Of a DNA stretch of 64,000 nt, positions 45,023-53,802 are shown piece after piece. The first letter of the stretch is position 1. Each line of letters opens with the position of its first letter. Source of the stretch: Christensenella sp. UBA4626 (GTDB taxonomy: Bacteria; Bacillota; Clostridia; Christensenellales; UBA1242); contig DHNC01000035.1 of assembly GCA_002406115.1 (NCBI GenBank), positions 473 through 64,472 on the forward strand. The letters run 5' to 3'. The notes beneath the pieces were generated by a model, which searched no databases, was not told the DNA's origin, and saw only the letters and a list, made by a program, of their open reading frames with translations. The position numbers and the translations under genes are program-made.

Positions 45023-47665
45023 ATGAAAAAGTACGTTTACTTATTCAGCGAAGGCGACGCCTCAATGCGTGAATTGCTTGGCGGTAAAGGCGCAAACCTT
45101 GCTGAAATGACAAAAATCGGTTTGCCAGTGCCACAAGGCTTTACAATTTCAACCGAAGCCTGCACACAATACTACGAAGATGGCAGACAAATCAACGCTG
45201 GTATTCAAGCAGAAATTATGGAATACATTGCCAAAATGGAAAAAATCACTGGCAAAAAGTTCGGTGATAAAGAAAATCCATTGTTGGTTTCAGTTCGTTC
45301 TGGCGCTAGGGCATCTATGCCTGGTATGATGGACACAATTTTGAACCTCGGCTTGAATGATGAAGTTGTTGAAACTTTGTCACGCAAAAGCGGCAACCCT
45401 CGTTGGGCATATGACTGCTACCGCAGATTTATCCAAATGTTCAGTGACGTTGTTATGGAAGTTGGCAAAAAATATTTTGAAAAACTTATCGACCAACTTA
45501 AAGAACGTAAAGGCTACACATCTGACCTTGACATGGACGCAAATGACTTAAAAGAACTTGCAAACGAATTTAAGGCAGAATACAAAAAGCAATTGGGCAA
45601 AGACTTCCCAGTTGACCCAAAAGAACAACTTTTTGAAGCAATCAAAGCAGTATTCCGCAGTTGGGATAACCCACGTGCAAACATCTATCGTATGGATCAC
45701 GACATTCCATATAGTTGGGGTACAGCAGTCAACGTTCAAATGATGGCTTTCGGCAATATGGGCGAAACATCTGGTACAGGCGTTGCATTCACACGTAACC
45801 CAGCCACAGGTGAAAAAGGCTTGATGGGCGAATTTTTGATGAACGCACAAGGCGAAGACGTTGTTGCCGGCGTGCGCACTCCAATGCCAATCAGCAAAAT
45901 GGCAGAAATTTTGCCAGAATGTTATGAACAATTTAAACAAATTTGCAACACTCTTGAACATCACTATCGTGATATGCAAGATATGGAATTTACAATTGAA
46001 GATAAAAAACTTTATATGCTTCAAACCCGTAACGGCAAACGTACTGCTGCCGCTGCAATCAAAATTGCTTGCGATTTGATTGACGAGGGTATGATTAGCG
46101 AAAAAGAAGCATTGATGCAAATTGATGCTAAATCTCTCGATATGCTTTTGCACCCACAATTTGACGCAGAAGCACTTAAAAATGCCGATAAATACAATGT
46201 TGTTGGCAAAGGTATCGCTGCAAGCCCAGGCGCTGCTGCTGGTACAATCGTGTTCACCGCAGAAGACGCTGTAAAAGAGGGCAAAGCAGGCAAAAAAGTT
46301 GTGCTTGTTCGTCTTGAAACCAGCCCAGAAGATATCGAAGGTATGAAATTCAGCCAAGGTATCTTAACCGTTCGTGGTGGTCAAACATCTCACGCTGCCG
46401 TTGTTGCTCGTGGTATGGGCACTTGCTGCGTTTCTGGTTGTGGCGACATCAAAATGGATGAAGAAAACAAATGCTTCACACTTGCTGGCAAAGTTTTCCA
46501 CGAAGGCGACGCATTGTCACTTGATGGTACAAGCGGCAAAATCTATGATTGCATTATCAAAACTGTTCCTGCTGACCCTAACAGCGGTTATTTCGGCCGC
46601 ATTATGCGTTTGGCAGACAAATATAAAGCACTTGGCGTAAAAACAAATGCTGACACTCCAAAAGACGCTCAACGTGCAGCAGAACTTGGCGCTCAAGGCA
46701 TTGGTTTGTGTCGTACAGAGCATATGTTCTTTGACCCAGCACGTATTGGCGCATTCCGTGAAATGATTTGTGCCGACACTGTTGAAGAACGTGAACACGC
46801 TCTTGCAAAAATCGAACCTATGCAACAAGCAGACTTTGAAGGTTTGATGGAAGCTCTTAAAGGTCAACCTGTTACAATCCGTTTCTTGGATCCACCTCTT
46901 CACGAATTTGTTCCAACAAGTGAAGAAGATATTGAAGCCCTTGCAAAAACACAAGGCAAAACAGTTGCTCAAATCAAACAACTTATTGCAGATTTGCACG
47001 AATTTAACCCAATGATGGGTCACCGTGGTTGCCGTTTGGCAGTTACTTACCCAGAAATTGCCATCATGCAAACAAGAGCAGTTATCAAGGCTGCAATTGC
47101 TGTTCAAAATCGTCATCCTGATTGGAAAGTTGTTCCAGAAATTATGATTCCACTTGTTGGCGAAATTAAGGAACTTCAATTTGTTAAACGTGTTGTCGTT
47201 GACACAGCAGACAAGGTTATTGCAGAGGCAAAATCTAACCTTAAATACGAAGTTGGCACAATGATTGAAATCCCACGTGCCGCTTTGACCGCCGACGAAA
47301 TCGCAAAAGACGCTGATTTCTTCTGTTTCGGTACAAACGACTTGACACAAATGACATTCGGTTTCAGCCGTGACGATGCTGGCAAATTCTTGCCTTCATA
47401 CTACGCAAACAAAATTTACGAAAGCGACCCATTTGCTCGTCTTGACACTAACGGCGTTGGTAAACTTATGGAACTTTCAATCCAACTTGGCAAATCAACA
47501 AATCCAAAACTTCACACAGGTATCTGTGGTGAACATGGTGGCGACCCTTCAAGTATTGAATTCTGCCACAAAATTGGTCTTGACTATGTAAGTTGCTCAC
47601 CATACCGCGTTCCAATCGCAAGGCTCGCCGCCGCTCAAGCCAACATTAAATTTCCAAGGAAATAA
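45023..47665 (+). CDS. ppdK: Pyruvate, phosphate dikinase
   Basis: 880 aa enzyme interconverting pyruvate + ATP + Pi and PEP + AMP + PPi; in anaerobic bacteria often used glycolytically with PPi. Nucleotide-binding domain with LGGKGANLAEM, the phosphohistidine in GGQTSHAAVVARGMG, and the PEP/pyruvate domain with LCRTEHMF and the catalytic cysteine in GICGEHGGD. ATG at 45023 follows AAAAGGAG. Single gene. Its codon choice is biased (GAA, AAA, GGC, GTT), as expected for a highly expressed gene. Confidence 0.97.
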   Translation: MKKYVYLFSEGDASMRELLGGKGANLAEMTKIGLPVPQGFTISTEACTQYYEDGRQINAGIQAEIMEYIAKMEKITGKKFGDKENPLLVSVRSGARASMPGMMDTILNLGLNDEVVETLSRKSGNPRWAYDCYRRFIQMFSDVVMEVGKKYFEKLIDQLKERKGYTSDLDMDANDLKELANEFKAEYKKQLGKDFPVDPKEQLFEAIKAVFRSWDNPRANIYRMDHDIPYSWGTAVNVQMMAFGNMGETSGTGVAFTRNPATGEKGLMGEFLMNAQGEDVVAGVRTPMPISKMAEILPECYEQFKQICNTLEHHYRDMQDMEFTIEDKKLYMLQTRNGKRTAAAAIKIACDLIDEGMISEKEALMQIDAKSLDMLLHPQFDAEALKNADKYNVVGKGIAASPGAAAGTIVFTAEDAVKEGKAGKKVVLVRLETSPEDIEGMKFSQGILTVRGGQTSHAAVVARGMGTCCVSGCGDIKMDEENKCFTLAGKVFHEGDALSLDGTSGKIYDCIIKTVPADPNSGYFGRIMRLADKYKALGVKTNADTPKDAQRAAELGAQGIGLCRTEHMFFDPARIGAFREMICADTVEEREHALAKIEPMQQADFEGLMEALKGQPVTIRFLDPPLHEFVPTSEEDIEALAKTQGKTVAQIKQLIADLHEFNPMMGHRGCRLAVTYPEIAIMQTRAVIKAAIAVQNRHPDWKVVPEIMIPLVGEIKELQFVKRVVVDTADKVIAEAKSNLKYEVGTMIEIPRAALTADEIAKDADFFCFGTNDLTQMTFGFSRDDAGKFLPSYYANKIYESDPFARLDTNGVGKLMELSIQLGKSTNPKLHTGICGEHGGDPSSIEFCHKIGLDYVSCSPYRVPIARLAAAQANIKFPRK

Positions 47666-47688
47666 TAGTACTTTAATATAAAACACAA

Positions 47689-47716
47689 AAAATCTCTCAT
47701 AACGAGAGATTTTTTC
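47689..47716 (+). terminator. Terminator of ppdK
   Basis: AAATCTCTC and GAGAGATTT pair around ATAAC, followed by T run. Confidence 0.92.
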
Positions 47717-47830
47717 ATTTTATTTTCTTTAATGAAGAGGATTTGAATAAATCCGAGCATCAAGGGATATCAATAAAACAACAATTTGACAAACTAATTA
47801 AATAAATTTGGAAAATATTTGCAAAATGGG

Positions 47831-47859
47831 TTGATTTTTTATTTTTTTTCATATATACT
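47831..47859 (+). promoter_or_regulatory. Promoter of the tRNA operon
   Basis: TTGATT (47831-47836), 17 nt, TATACT (47854-47859). Confidence 0.7.
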
Positions 47860-47897
47860 AATAGAGTTTTAAGCACCGATGTGGAGCAATTTTATAT

Positions 47898-47972
47898 GGC
47901 ACCATCGCCAAGTGGTAAGGCAAAGGTCTGCAAAACCTTCACTCACCAGTTCAAATCTGGTTGGTGCCTCCA
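47898..47972 (+). tRNA. tRNA-Cys (GCA)
   Basis: Acceptor arms GGCACCA and TGGTGCC pair fully. Anticodon stem AAGGT/ACCTT with loop CTGCAAA gives anticodon GCA. T arm ACCAG-TTCAAAT-CTGGT. Discriminator T followed by encoded CCA (47970-47972). A small TCCC-GCAA-GGGA tetraloop hairpin follows at once (47973-47984). Confidence 0.96.
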
Positions 47973-47998
47973 TCCCGCAAGGGAATACATATGAATAA

Positions 47999-48040
47999 CC
48001 CGAAGTGGCGAAAAATCCTTCACCACGTCGGACAACCTTA
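47999..48040 (+). pseudogene. tRNA-Leu remnant
   Basis: Bases 47999-48013 are identical to the first 15 nt of the intact tRNA-Leu 46 bp downstream. GTCGG (48027) and ACCTT (48035) then match its T-arm and acceptor 3' strand, in order. The middle, including the anticodon arm, is missing. It looks like a deleted duplicate and cannot fold as a tRNA. Confidence 0.65.
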
Positions 48041-48044
48041 ATAT

Positions 48045-48130
48045 CCCGAAGTGGCGAAATGGCAGACGCACAAGACTCAAAATCTTGCGATAGCAATATC
48101 ATGTCGGTTCGACCCCGACCTTCGGGACCA
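48045..48130 (+). tRNA. tRNA-Leu (CAA)
   Basis: Acceptor CCCGAAG pairs with CTTCGGG. Anticodon stem CAAGA/TCTTG with loop CTCAAAA gives anticodon CAA. A long variable arm and T arm GTCGG-TTCGACC-CCGAC follow. Discriminator A and encoded CCA (48128-48130). Reads TTG leucine codons, which are abundant in this window. Confidence 0.96.
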
Positions 48131-48134
48131 ATCG

Positions 48135-48168
48135 AAAACACAAGTTTATGCAACTTGTGTTTTTTTTG
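48135..48168 (+). terminator. Terminator of the tRNA operon
   Basis: AAACACAAGTT and AACTTGTGTTT pair around TATGC, followed by a T run. Confidence 0.92.
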
Positions 48169-48220
48169 TATTTTTAAAAGTAGGAAAAGTAAGAAAAAAT
48201 TTACTTTGTGGTTGTTTTGC

Positions 48221-48250
48221 TTGACTTGGGGTGGAATATTGCGGTAGAGT
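48221..48250 (+). promoter_or_regulatory. Promoter of the AbrB-ABC operon
   Basis: TTGACT (48221-48226), 18 nt, TAGAGT (48245-48250). AAGGAGAG precedes the ATG at 48278. Confidence 0.6.
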
Positions 48251-48277
48251 GGACGTATAAGATATAAGGAGAGATTT

Positions 48278-48499
48278 ATGGCAAAGAAAAGTGAAAAACA
48301 GGACAAATTTTTGTGGACTGTAAAAGTGAGTGAAAAAGGGCAGATTGTTATCCCAAAGCAGGCTAGGGAAGAGTTTGATATTAAAGAGGGCGACACACTT
48401 TTGTTGCTTGGTGACAAGGCAAAAGGCATTGCCATTGCAAAATATGATGATTATTTAAAGTTTGCGGAAGCAATTTTTAAGGCAAATAAGGGGGAATAG
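48278..48499 (+). CDS. AbrB/SpoVT-type DNA-binding regulator
   Basis: 73 aa. One swapped-hairpin domain with VKVSEKGQIVIPKQAREEFDI and DTLLLLGD, typical of AbrB/MazE-fold regulators. It is the first gene of the operon with the ABC exporter, its stop touching the next ATG, so it probably controls that operon. No toxin gene is adjacent, so a MazE antitoxin role is unlikely. Confidence 0.9.
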   Translation: MAKKSEKQDKFLWTVKVSEKGQIVIPKQAREEFDIKEGDTLLLLGDKAKGIAIAKYDDYLKFAEAIFKANKGE

Positions 48500-49216
48500 A
48501 TGTTAGAAATCAAAAATTTAACCAAAAAATATGGCGAAAAGGTGGCTGTTGACGATTTAAGTTTAACTGTCCAAACTGGGCAAATTTGCGCTTTTATCGG
48601 TCACAACGGTGCGGGCAAAACCACCACTTTAAAGGCAATTGCTGGCATTTTGAATTTTGAGCAAGGTGAAATCAAAATTGACGGCATTGATGTGAAGAAA
48701 AATCCAATGGAAGCAAAACGGATTTTGGCGTATTTGCCGGATAATCCGGACTTGTATGAATATTTAACCGGCATTGAATACCTCAATTTTATTGCCAACA
48801 TTTTCAAAATGAGCGAAAGCGACCGCAAGCAAAAAATAGAGGAGTATGCAAAGCGAATCGGCATTTTTGATGCACTTCAAAATCCAATTTCCTCATATAG
48901 CCACGGGATGAAGCAAAAGTTGGCGCTCGTATCCGCACTTATTCACAGCCCACGTCTGTTGCTTTTGGATGAGCCTTTTGTCGGTCTTGACCCAATCAGC
49001 AGCCACGAAATGAAGTTGATTATGCAAGAAATGGCAAAGAATGGGGCAACAATTTTCTATTCCACACACGTTTTGGATGTGGCAGAAAAAATTTGCGACC
49101 AAGTTGCAATAATTAAGCAGGGCAAACTGGTTGTGTTTGGCAAAATGGAAGAAGTGAAGGGTATGCAAAGCCTTGAAAATGTGTTCTTGGAGTTGGAAAA
49201 TGACAAACACGATTAA
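48500..49216 (+). CDS. ABC transporter ATP-binding protein
   Basis: 238 aa, drug/Na+-exporter or CcmA-like class. Walker A GHNGAGKTT, signature YSHGMKQK in place of LSGGQ, as is common in this class, Walker B LLLLDEPFVGLD, and the H-loop STH. It overlaps the permease gene by 17 nt and follows the AbrB regulator directly. The substrate cannot be told; membrane ABC-2 systems of this make export peptides, lipids or drugs. Confidence 0.93.
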   Translation: MLEIKNLTKKYGEKVAVDDLSLTVQTGQICAFIGHNGAGKTTTLKAIAGILNFEQGEIKIDGIDVKKNPMEAKRILAYLPDNPDLYEYLTGIEYLNFIANIFKMSESDRKQKIEEYAKRIGIFDALQNPISSYSHGMKQKLALVSALIHSPRLLLLDEPFVGLDPISSHEMKLIMQEMAKNGATIFYSTHVLDVAEKICDQVAIIKQGKLVVFGKMEEVKGMQSLENVFLELENDKHD

Positions 49217-50792
49217 CCTGACAAAAATCTATATAAAAGAAACTTTAAGCCGCACATTCAACATAAAAGGCAAAAAAAAATTTAGTTCCACAGCACTTAT
49301 AATCAGCCTATTGTTTTTACTTGTGGCATTCAGTATGGGCTACAATATGTACCTCATGGCAAAAAGTATGAATGCGTTCGGCTTTGCAAAAAATATTCTT
49401 TTGGTGGGCAGCGTTTTTAGTGCTTTTATGGTGCTAATGCTCACGATAACTGACACGCAAGGCTATTTTTACAAAACCAAAGACTTTGAAATGCTTTCTA
49501 GTCTGCCGCTAAAACAAAGCGAAATTGTTGTCTCAAAATTGTTGAGTTCGTATTTAATTACGACGATTTATTCTTCAATGATTTTGCTGCCAACATTCGT
49601 CGTCTATTTCATATTTTGCAAAATTACAGTGGCAAATGTTGTGTTTGCTTTGCTTGCGTTGTTGCTTGCACCGGCATTCAGTCAATTGCTGTGCAGCGTG
49701 TTTGCTTGGGCAATCAATGCAATATCTTCAAAAATGAAAAACAAAATGCTTATGCGCAGCATTTTAAGCGTTATCTTTGCAATTGGCATAACAGTTGTCA
49801 TCTATTTTGCCAACAGCAACACAATGACCGCTATGCTTTCAGTGGAAACTCCATTGTGGTTTAAAATTGTGTTTCCGTTTGCACATTTCCTTCAAAAGGC
49901 AATGAGCGAAAGCTCAATTTTGCAGTTCCTGATTTTTGTTGCAATATGCTTGGCATATATGTCGGTTACAATTGCCATAATCATGTTGGGTTACAACCGC
50001 ATAAACAAAAACTTGCTTGTTACAACCTCAAAAAAACCAGTCAAACAAAAGCCGATAATTTACAAGCAAAAATCGGTTGTAAGTTCACTTTTGGCTAGGG
50101 AAGCACGTGGTTTTGTGATGAGCCCGACCTATCTTATGAACGGCATCATGGGGCCTTTGCTTGCGATTGTGCTTTCGTTTATGATGTACGGCATTTACAA
50201 ATCTGTGCCAGCAACTGACCCAATTGTTGTCAGCATTTTTGTGGCGTTAGAAGTTTTCACAGTTCCACTTTGCCTTGGCATTGCACCAACAACCTCAGTT
50301 TCAATTTCAATGGAAGGCACAAAGTTTTTAAATTTAAAGAGTATGCCGGTGCGTTTTAAGGACATCGCTATAAGCAAAATTTTATTCAATTTATTGCTCA
50401 ACTTGCCGTGTTTGCTTGTTGGCGAAATCGGATTTTGTCTGCTATTTAAACCAGGCATTGTTTTGAGTTTGATGATAATCATTTTTAGCGTGATTTATCT
50501 GTTTATGTGTTCAGGTTTGGGCTTGCTTATCAACTTGCGTTTCCCAAAACTAAACTGGACAAACGAAGCCCAAGCGTCAAAACAAGGTTTGAGTCTGCTT
50601 ATCACAATGTTTATCGACATGGCAATTTGCCTGTTCCCAATGATTTTATACTTCGCCTTGGCTGAAAAAATTGCAACGTTCGGATTGGCACTTTACATCG
50701 GTCTATTCACAATTCCGGTTGCACTTGCATCCGTTGCAATCTACATTCTTTTGGCAACCATCGGCAACAAACTCTATCAAAAAATCAATTAA
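49200..50792 (+). CDS. ABC-2-type exporter permease
   Basis: About 530 aa with roughly twelve hydrophobic segments, no ATPase domain. ATG at 49200 is chosen because TTGGAG lies about 7 nt upstream inside the ATPase gene. It resembles the large permeases paired with a single ATPase in Clostridia. It forms the membrane part of the 48500 transporter. The operon ends at a bidirectional terminator. Confidence 0.88.
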   Translation: MTNTINLTKIYIKETLSRTFNIKGKKKFSSTALIISLLFLLVAFSMGYNMYLMAKSMNAFGFAKNILLVGSVFSAFMVLMLTITDTQGYFYKTKDFEMLSSLPLKQSEIVVSKLLSSYLITTIYSSMILLPTFVVYFIFCKITVANVVFALLALLLAPAFSQLLCSVFAWAINAISSKMKNKMLMRSILSVIFAIGITVVIYFANSNTMTAMLSVETPLWFKIVFPFAHFLQKAMSESSILQFLIFVAICLAYMSVTIAIIMLGYNRINKNLLVTTSKKPVKQKPIIYKQKSVVSSLLAREARGFVMSPTYLMNGIMGPLLAIVLSFMMYGIYKSVPATDPIVVSIFVALEVFTVPLCLGIAPTTSVSISMEGTKFLNLKSMPVRFKDIAISKILFNLLLNLPCLLVGEIGFCLLFKPGIVLSLMIIIFSVIYLFMCSGLGLLINLRFPKLNWTNEAQASKQGLSLLITMFIDMAICLFPMILYFALAEKIATFGLALYIGLFTIPVALASVAIYILLATIGNKLYQKIN

Positions 50793-50841
50793 AAACAGCA
50801 AATGATTTAAACTGATGTTAGCATAAATTAGGTGCAATATT

Positions 50842-50873
50842 AAAAAATGACTATGTTCTTGTAGTCATTTTTT
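50842..50873. terminator. Bidirectional terminator
   Basis: AAAAAATGACTA and TAGTCATTTTTT pair around a short loop, between the permease gene and the convergent ASCH gene. Confidence 0.92.
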
Positions 50874-50903
50874 AATTATAGCAAACTTAATAAAACGTTT
50901 TCT

Positions 50904-51245
50904 TTATTTTAATTTAACTTTTATTGCAAGCACGCCATAGTGCTTTTCATTTTCGGTGGAGTAGAACTCGTGATAAATTTTTTCAACTTGGCTGGCATTC
51001 AAACCATCAAATCCAACTTGGGGCAATGGCAAACTGTTTGTCATTTGTTTGAATGAGTTAAAATGTAACAAATCTTTAACAACGACTTCAATTGTTTGGT
51101 TTTTGTCGGCTTGATTTGCAAAAATAATGCAATCACCAACCTTAATTTTTTGGCGTTTTTCATCATTCAGCCTAATTTCAAAAATCTTTGTTCCGTCTTT
51201 GATTTTTTCGAAGTAAATTGGTTGCAAATTCATGATATGTGTCAT
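50904..51245 (-). CDS. ASCH-domain protein
   Basis: 113 aa. HIMNLQPIYFEKIKDG, then FEIRLNDEKR and VGDCIIF match the ASCH fold, a PUA-like RNA-binding domain. The Lys/Arg-rich strand and GD are conserved. ASCH proteins have been linked to RNA or modified-nucleoside hydrolysis, but no function is clear here. ATG at 51245 is chosen; GGTG lies just upstream, inside the stop region of the 51252 gene, which suggests coupling. Confidence 0.85.
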   Translation of the reverse strand: MTHIMNLQPIYFEKIKDGTKIFEIRLNDEKRQKIKVGDCIIFANQADKNQTIEVVVKDLLHFNSFKQMTNSLPLPQVGFDGLNASQVEKIYHEFYSTENEKHYGVLAIKVKLK

Positions 51246-51251
51246 ATGCAC

Positions 51252-51959
51252 CTACATATTGCTGTCACGGGTGAAGCATTCTTCCAAAGAGAGGTAGGCG
51301 TTCCTTGCGTGCTTGTTGCATCTTGAAAAATAGTCAAGCCCAATCATCAAAGAAAACACCAATTTTTTGTCGTTCTTTTCGCTGGCGATGTAAAGGGAAT
51401 TTAAAAGCATAGTAAATTCTTCTTTTTCGTTGATTTTTAATTTAAAATTATCAATATTGGACATAATCAAGCGAATGGTTGTCATGATTTTGTTGTAATA
51501 ATTTTTTTGATAATCATTTGCATTCACAATGATATGTCTTTTTGAGTAAAGCGAATTTAGTGCGGTTTTAAAAGGCAAAATGATGCTTTCTGCAAAAACT
51601 TTAAATTCTTGCCCTAAATTTTCATCCGTTTTGAAAAACTTGTTTAAAAAGTCATAAAAATTTATTTCTTTGGTGTTAAAGCGATAGAGCAAACAATAAA
51701 CAAACGCAATAATTTGTTTTTCGTCCGTTGGCATATTTAAGGTGTAAGTTTCATCCTCATTTTCAATAATTGCTTGCTTTAAATGTGCTACAAAATCGTA
51801 ATTCACCAAAGTGGAGGCAATGATATTTTTAACTTTTTCATCCGCATTGACCAATTTTAAAATGGAAGCAATTTTGATGTCCGCCAAAATATATTTGCCA
51901 GAAACAAACTCGTCACAAGCATTATTAAGTTCGCTCAATTCATAAACATTTTCGTTCAT
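51252..51959 (-). CDS. Hypothetical helical protein
   Basis: 235 aa, not recognised. Mostly helical, charged, no signal peptide or membrane segment. ATG at 51959 has GAGGTG 4 nt upstream. It is cotranscribed with the ASCH gene, whose start lies 6 nt after its stop. The upstream region is shared with the divergent DUF4364 gene. Confidence 0.65.
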   Translation of the reverse strand: MNENVYELSELNNACDEFVSGKYILADIKIASILKLVNADEKVKNIIASTLVNYDFVAHLKQAIIENEDETYTLNMPTDEKQIIAFVYCLLYRFNTKEINFYDFLNKFFKTDENLGQEFKVFAESIILPFKTALNSLYSKRHIIVNANDYQKNYYNKIMTTIRLIMSNIDNFKLKINEKEEFTMLLNSLYIASEKNDKKLVFSLMIGLDYFSRCNKHARNAYLSLEECFTRDSNM

Positions 51960-52034
51960 AAACACCTCACAAATTAGAATAAGTATAACATCTAAAAATA
52001 ATCAAAGCAAGAATTTAATTATGGTTTTAAAAAG

Positions 52035-52063
52035 TTGTCTTTTATTGTTGAATATTGTATAAT
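52035..52063 (+). promoter_or_regulatory. Promoter of the DUF4364 gene
   Basis: TTGTCT (52035-52040), 17 nt, TATAAT (52058-52063). A leader of about 98 nt follows. Confidence 0.72.
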
Positions 52064-52167
52064 AAAGTCATAAATAGTGAGTTTGGATATTTTTTTTGCA
52101 AATTTTTAAATACAAAAATAATTGCAAAACGTCAAACTTTAAAGATTTACACAAAAGGATTTTAACT

Positions 52168-52704
52168 ATGGATTTTGTACCGGATAATACTGTCAACAAA
52201 CTGATTTTGCTTTACGTTTTGGATAAAATGGAAATTCCGTTGACGGAAAACTCAATATTGGAGATTTGTTCCAGCCAAAACAATTGGGTGAACTGGATGG
52301 ATTGTAAAGATTTGTTGGCTCAACTTATCACATCAAAATTTGTTTACAAACCAAACACCGAAAATGACGAAAGCAGATACAATATCACCGTGGCAGGGCG
52401 TGAATGTTTGGCACAGTTCTACACTCGCATCCCAGCCAGTTTGCGTGGTCAGATTGACAAATTTGCGGATGAAAACAAATTGCAATTTAAGCGTAACCAA
52501 GAGTATATCGCAAAATGCTATAAAAATGAGGACGGAAGTTACACTGTTGACCTTAAAATCCTCGAACCGCTTACAACCGAATCAATCTTTTCGCTTTCAA
52601 TAAAGTCGGACACTCGCCACAACGCAACAACGGCTTGCAAACGTTGGAGAGAGTTGGCAGCGAATGTTTACGAATATGTTTACAGCAAAATAATTGACAA
52701 TTAA
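52168..52704 (+). CDS. DUF4364 family protein
   Basis: 178 aa. The N terminus (NTVNKLILLYVLDKMEIPLTENSI) and the winged-helix-like middle (RYNITVAGRECLAQF) match the DUF4364 family of Clostridia, thought to be a transcription regulator from its fold. ATG at 52168 has AAAGGA about 8 nt upstream. Followed at 27 nt by the zinc-ribbon gene, so likely cotranscribed. Confidence 0.8.
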   Translation: MDFVPDNTVNKLILLYVLDKMEIPLTENSILEICSSQNNWVNWMDCKDLLAQLITSKFVYKPNTENDESRYNITVAGRECLAQFYTRIPASLRGQIDKFADENKLQFKRNQEYIAKCYKNEDGSYTVDLKILEPLTTESIFSLSIKSDTRHNATTACKRWRELAANVYEYVYSKIIDN

Positions 52705-52730
52705 ACAATTAAAATTTCAAGGAGGGGTTT

Positions 52731-53594
52731 ATGAAATGTCAAAATTGTGGTGCCAGCATTGGCAATGTGAATTTTTGTCCAAATTGTGGCACAAAAGTTG
52801 TTAAAAATACAGGCGTGATGTCAAATAAAAATCGAAAAGGATTGCCTGTCCTTGTTTTTAAAAAGCATGGCTGGGTTGAAATTTATTATCCAGATTGCAT
52901 TTTGACGGATGAAAATAAAAGCCTTTCAGTTTGTAAACGTGATGCAAAAGAAGTATTAGCAGAAAATTTTTGCGACTTTAAAAAATATTCAGAAGAGCAA
53001 CTTTTGAGGGATAGCAAGGCCTTAAAAATGATGAAAAAAGGCTATGATGTTTCTATCGACTATCTTGACGTTGATTTGAAAAAATTGCAAAAAGAATACG
53101 ACGACGATGATGATTTCTTTGACAATGATGACGACGATGATGACGATTTCTTTGATAATGACGATGAAGATGAAGATGAAGAGGACGCAGATTTCGACGA
53201 TGAGGATGAAGACGAAGACTTTGATGATGACTTTGGCGATGATATAGATACGGATTTTGACGACGAAGTTGAGGACTATGATGATGACATAGATGATAAA
53301 TTTGCTAGGAACGAAAGAGAAGTAGAAGAAGAATTTGCTAGGAACGAGAGAGAAGTAGAGAATGAATTCCGAAAAGCCGAAAAAGAGGAAAAAAGAGGCT
53401 TTAAAAAGGCAAACAAAGAAATTAAAAACGATTTTAAAAAATCAAAAAAGGAAATTGATGACGATTTTAGACGAGCAAGAATGGATACTGAAAATGATTT
53501 CAGAAGGGCGAGGATGGAATCTGAAAACAATTTTAAAAAAATCAAAAAAAGCAAATTTGGTTTTGACGACGATGACGACCGTCGTGGTTGGTAA
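52731..53594 (+). CDS. Zinc-ribbon protein with acidic region and 11-residue repeats
   Basis: 287 aa. Residues 3-19 form a zinc ribbon (CQNCG...CPNCG). Residues 40-120 are a small mixed domain of unknown kind. Residues 124-189 are almost all Asp/Glu with FFDN twice. From 191 to 268 a Phe recurs every 11 residues exactly (191, 202, 213, 224, 235, 246, 257, 268), with units such as FARNEREVEEE and FKKSKKEIDDD; this hendecad pattern suggests a right-handed coiled coil. The tail is DDDDDRRGW. GGAGG precedes the ATG. Cotranscribed with DUF4364. No function assigned. Confidence 0.8.
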   Translation: MKCQNCGASIGNVNFCPNCGTKVVKNTGVMSNKNRKGLPVLVFKKHGWVEIYYPDCILTDENKSLSVCKRDAKEVLAENFCDFKKYSEEQLLRDSKALKMMKKGYDVSIDYLDVDLKKLQKEYDDDDDFFDNDDDDDDDFFDNDDEDEDEEDADFDDEDEDEDFDDDFGDDIDTDFDDEVEDYDDDIDDKFARNEREVEEEFARNEREVENEFRKAEKEEKRGFKKANKEIKNDFKKSKKEIDDDFRRARMDTENDFRRARMESENNFKKIKKSKFGFDDDDDRRGW

Positions 53595-53697
53595 ATTTAA
53601 CTTAAAAAAACACTTTGTTTATCTATAAAATTTAAATGTTTGCAATAAACCCATTTATTTCTCTGACGTTATAAATATGGATGTTGTTAAGTGCAAC

Positions 53698-53735
53698 AAA
53701 AAAGGAGTGATACTTAAAAGTAAAACTCCTTTTTT
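53698..53735. terminator. Terminator after the zinc-ribbon gene
   Basis: AAAAGGAGT and ACTCCTTTT pair around about 17 nt, followed by T run. The convergent membrane gene lies beyond. Confidence 0.75.
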
Positions 53736-53802
53736 AAATCTAAATTTTGTGTCCTTTGTACATCAAATAAATCTTTCCGTTTGGCTAAAACGCTAACAAA
53801 AT

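Noticed and set aside
45548..47350. Long antisense frames (up to 277 codons) opposite ppdK
   Set aside because: They arise from the biased codon use of the highly expressed ppdK gene and give Cys/Phe/Asn-rich sequences without domains.
48278..48499. MazE-type antitoxin of a toxin-antitoxin pair
   Set aside because: The neighbouring genes encode an ABC transporter, not a toxin, so a regulator of the transporter fits better.
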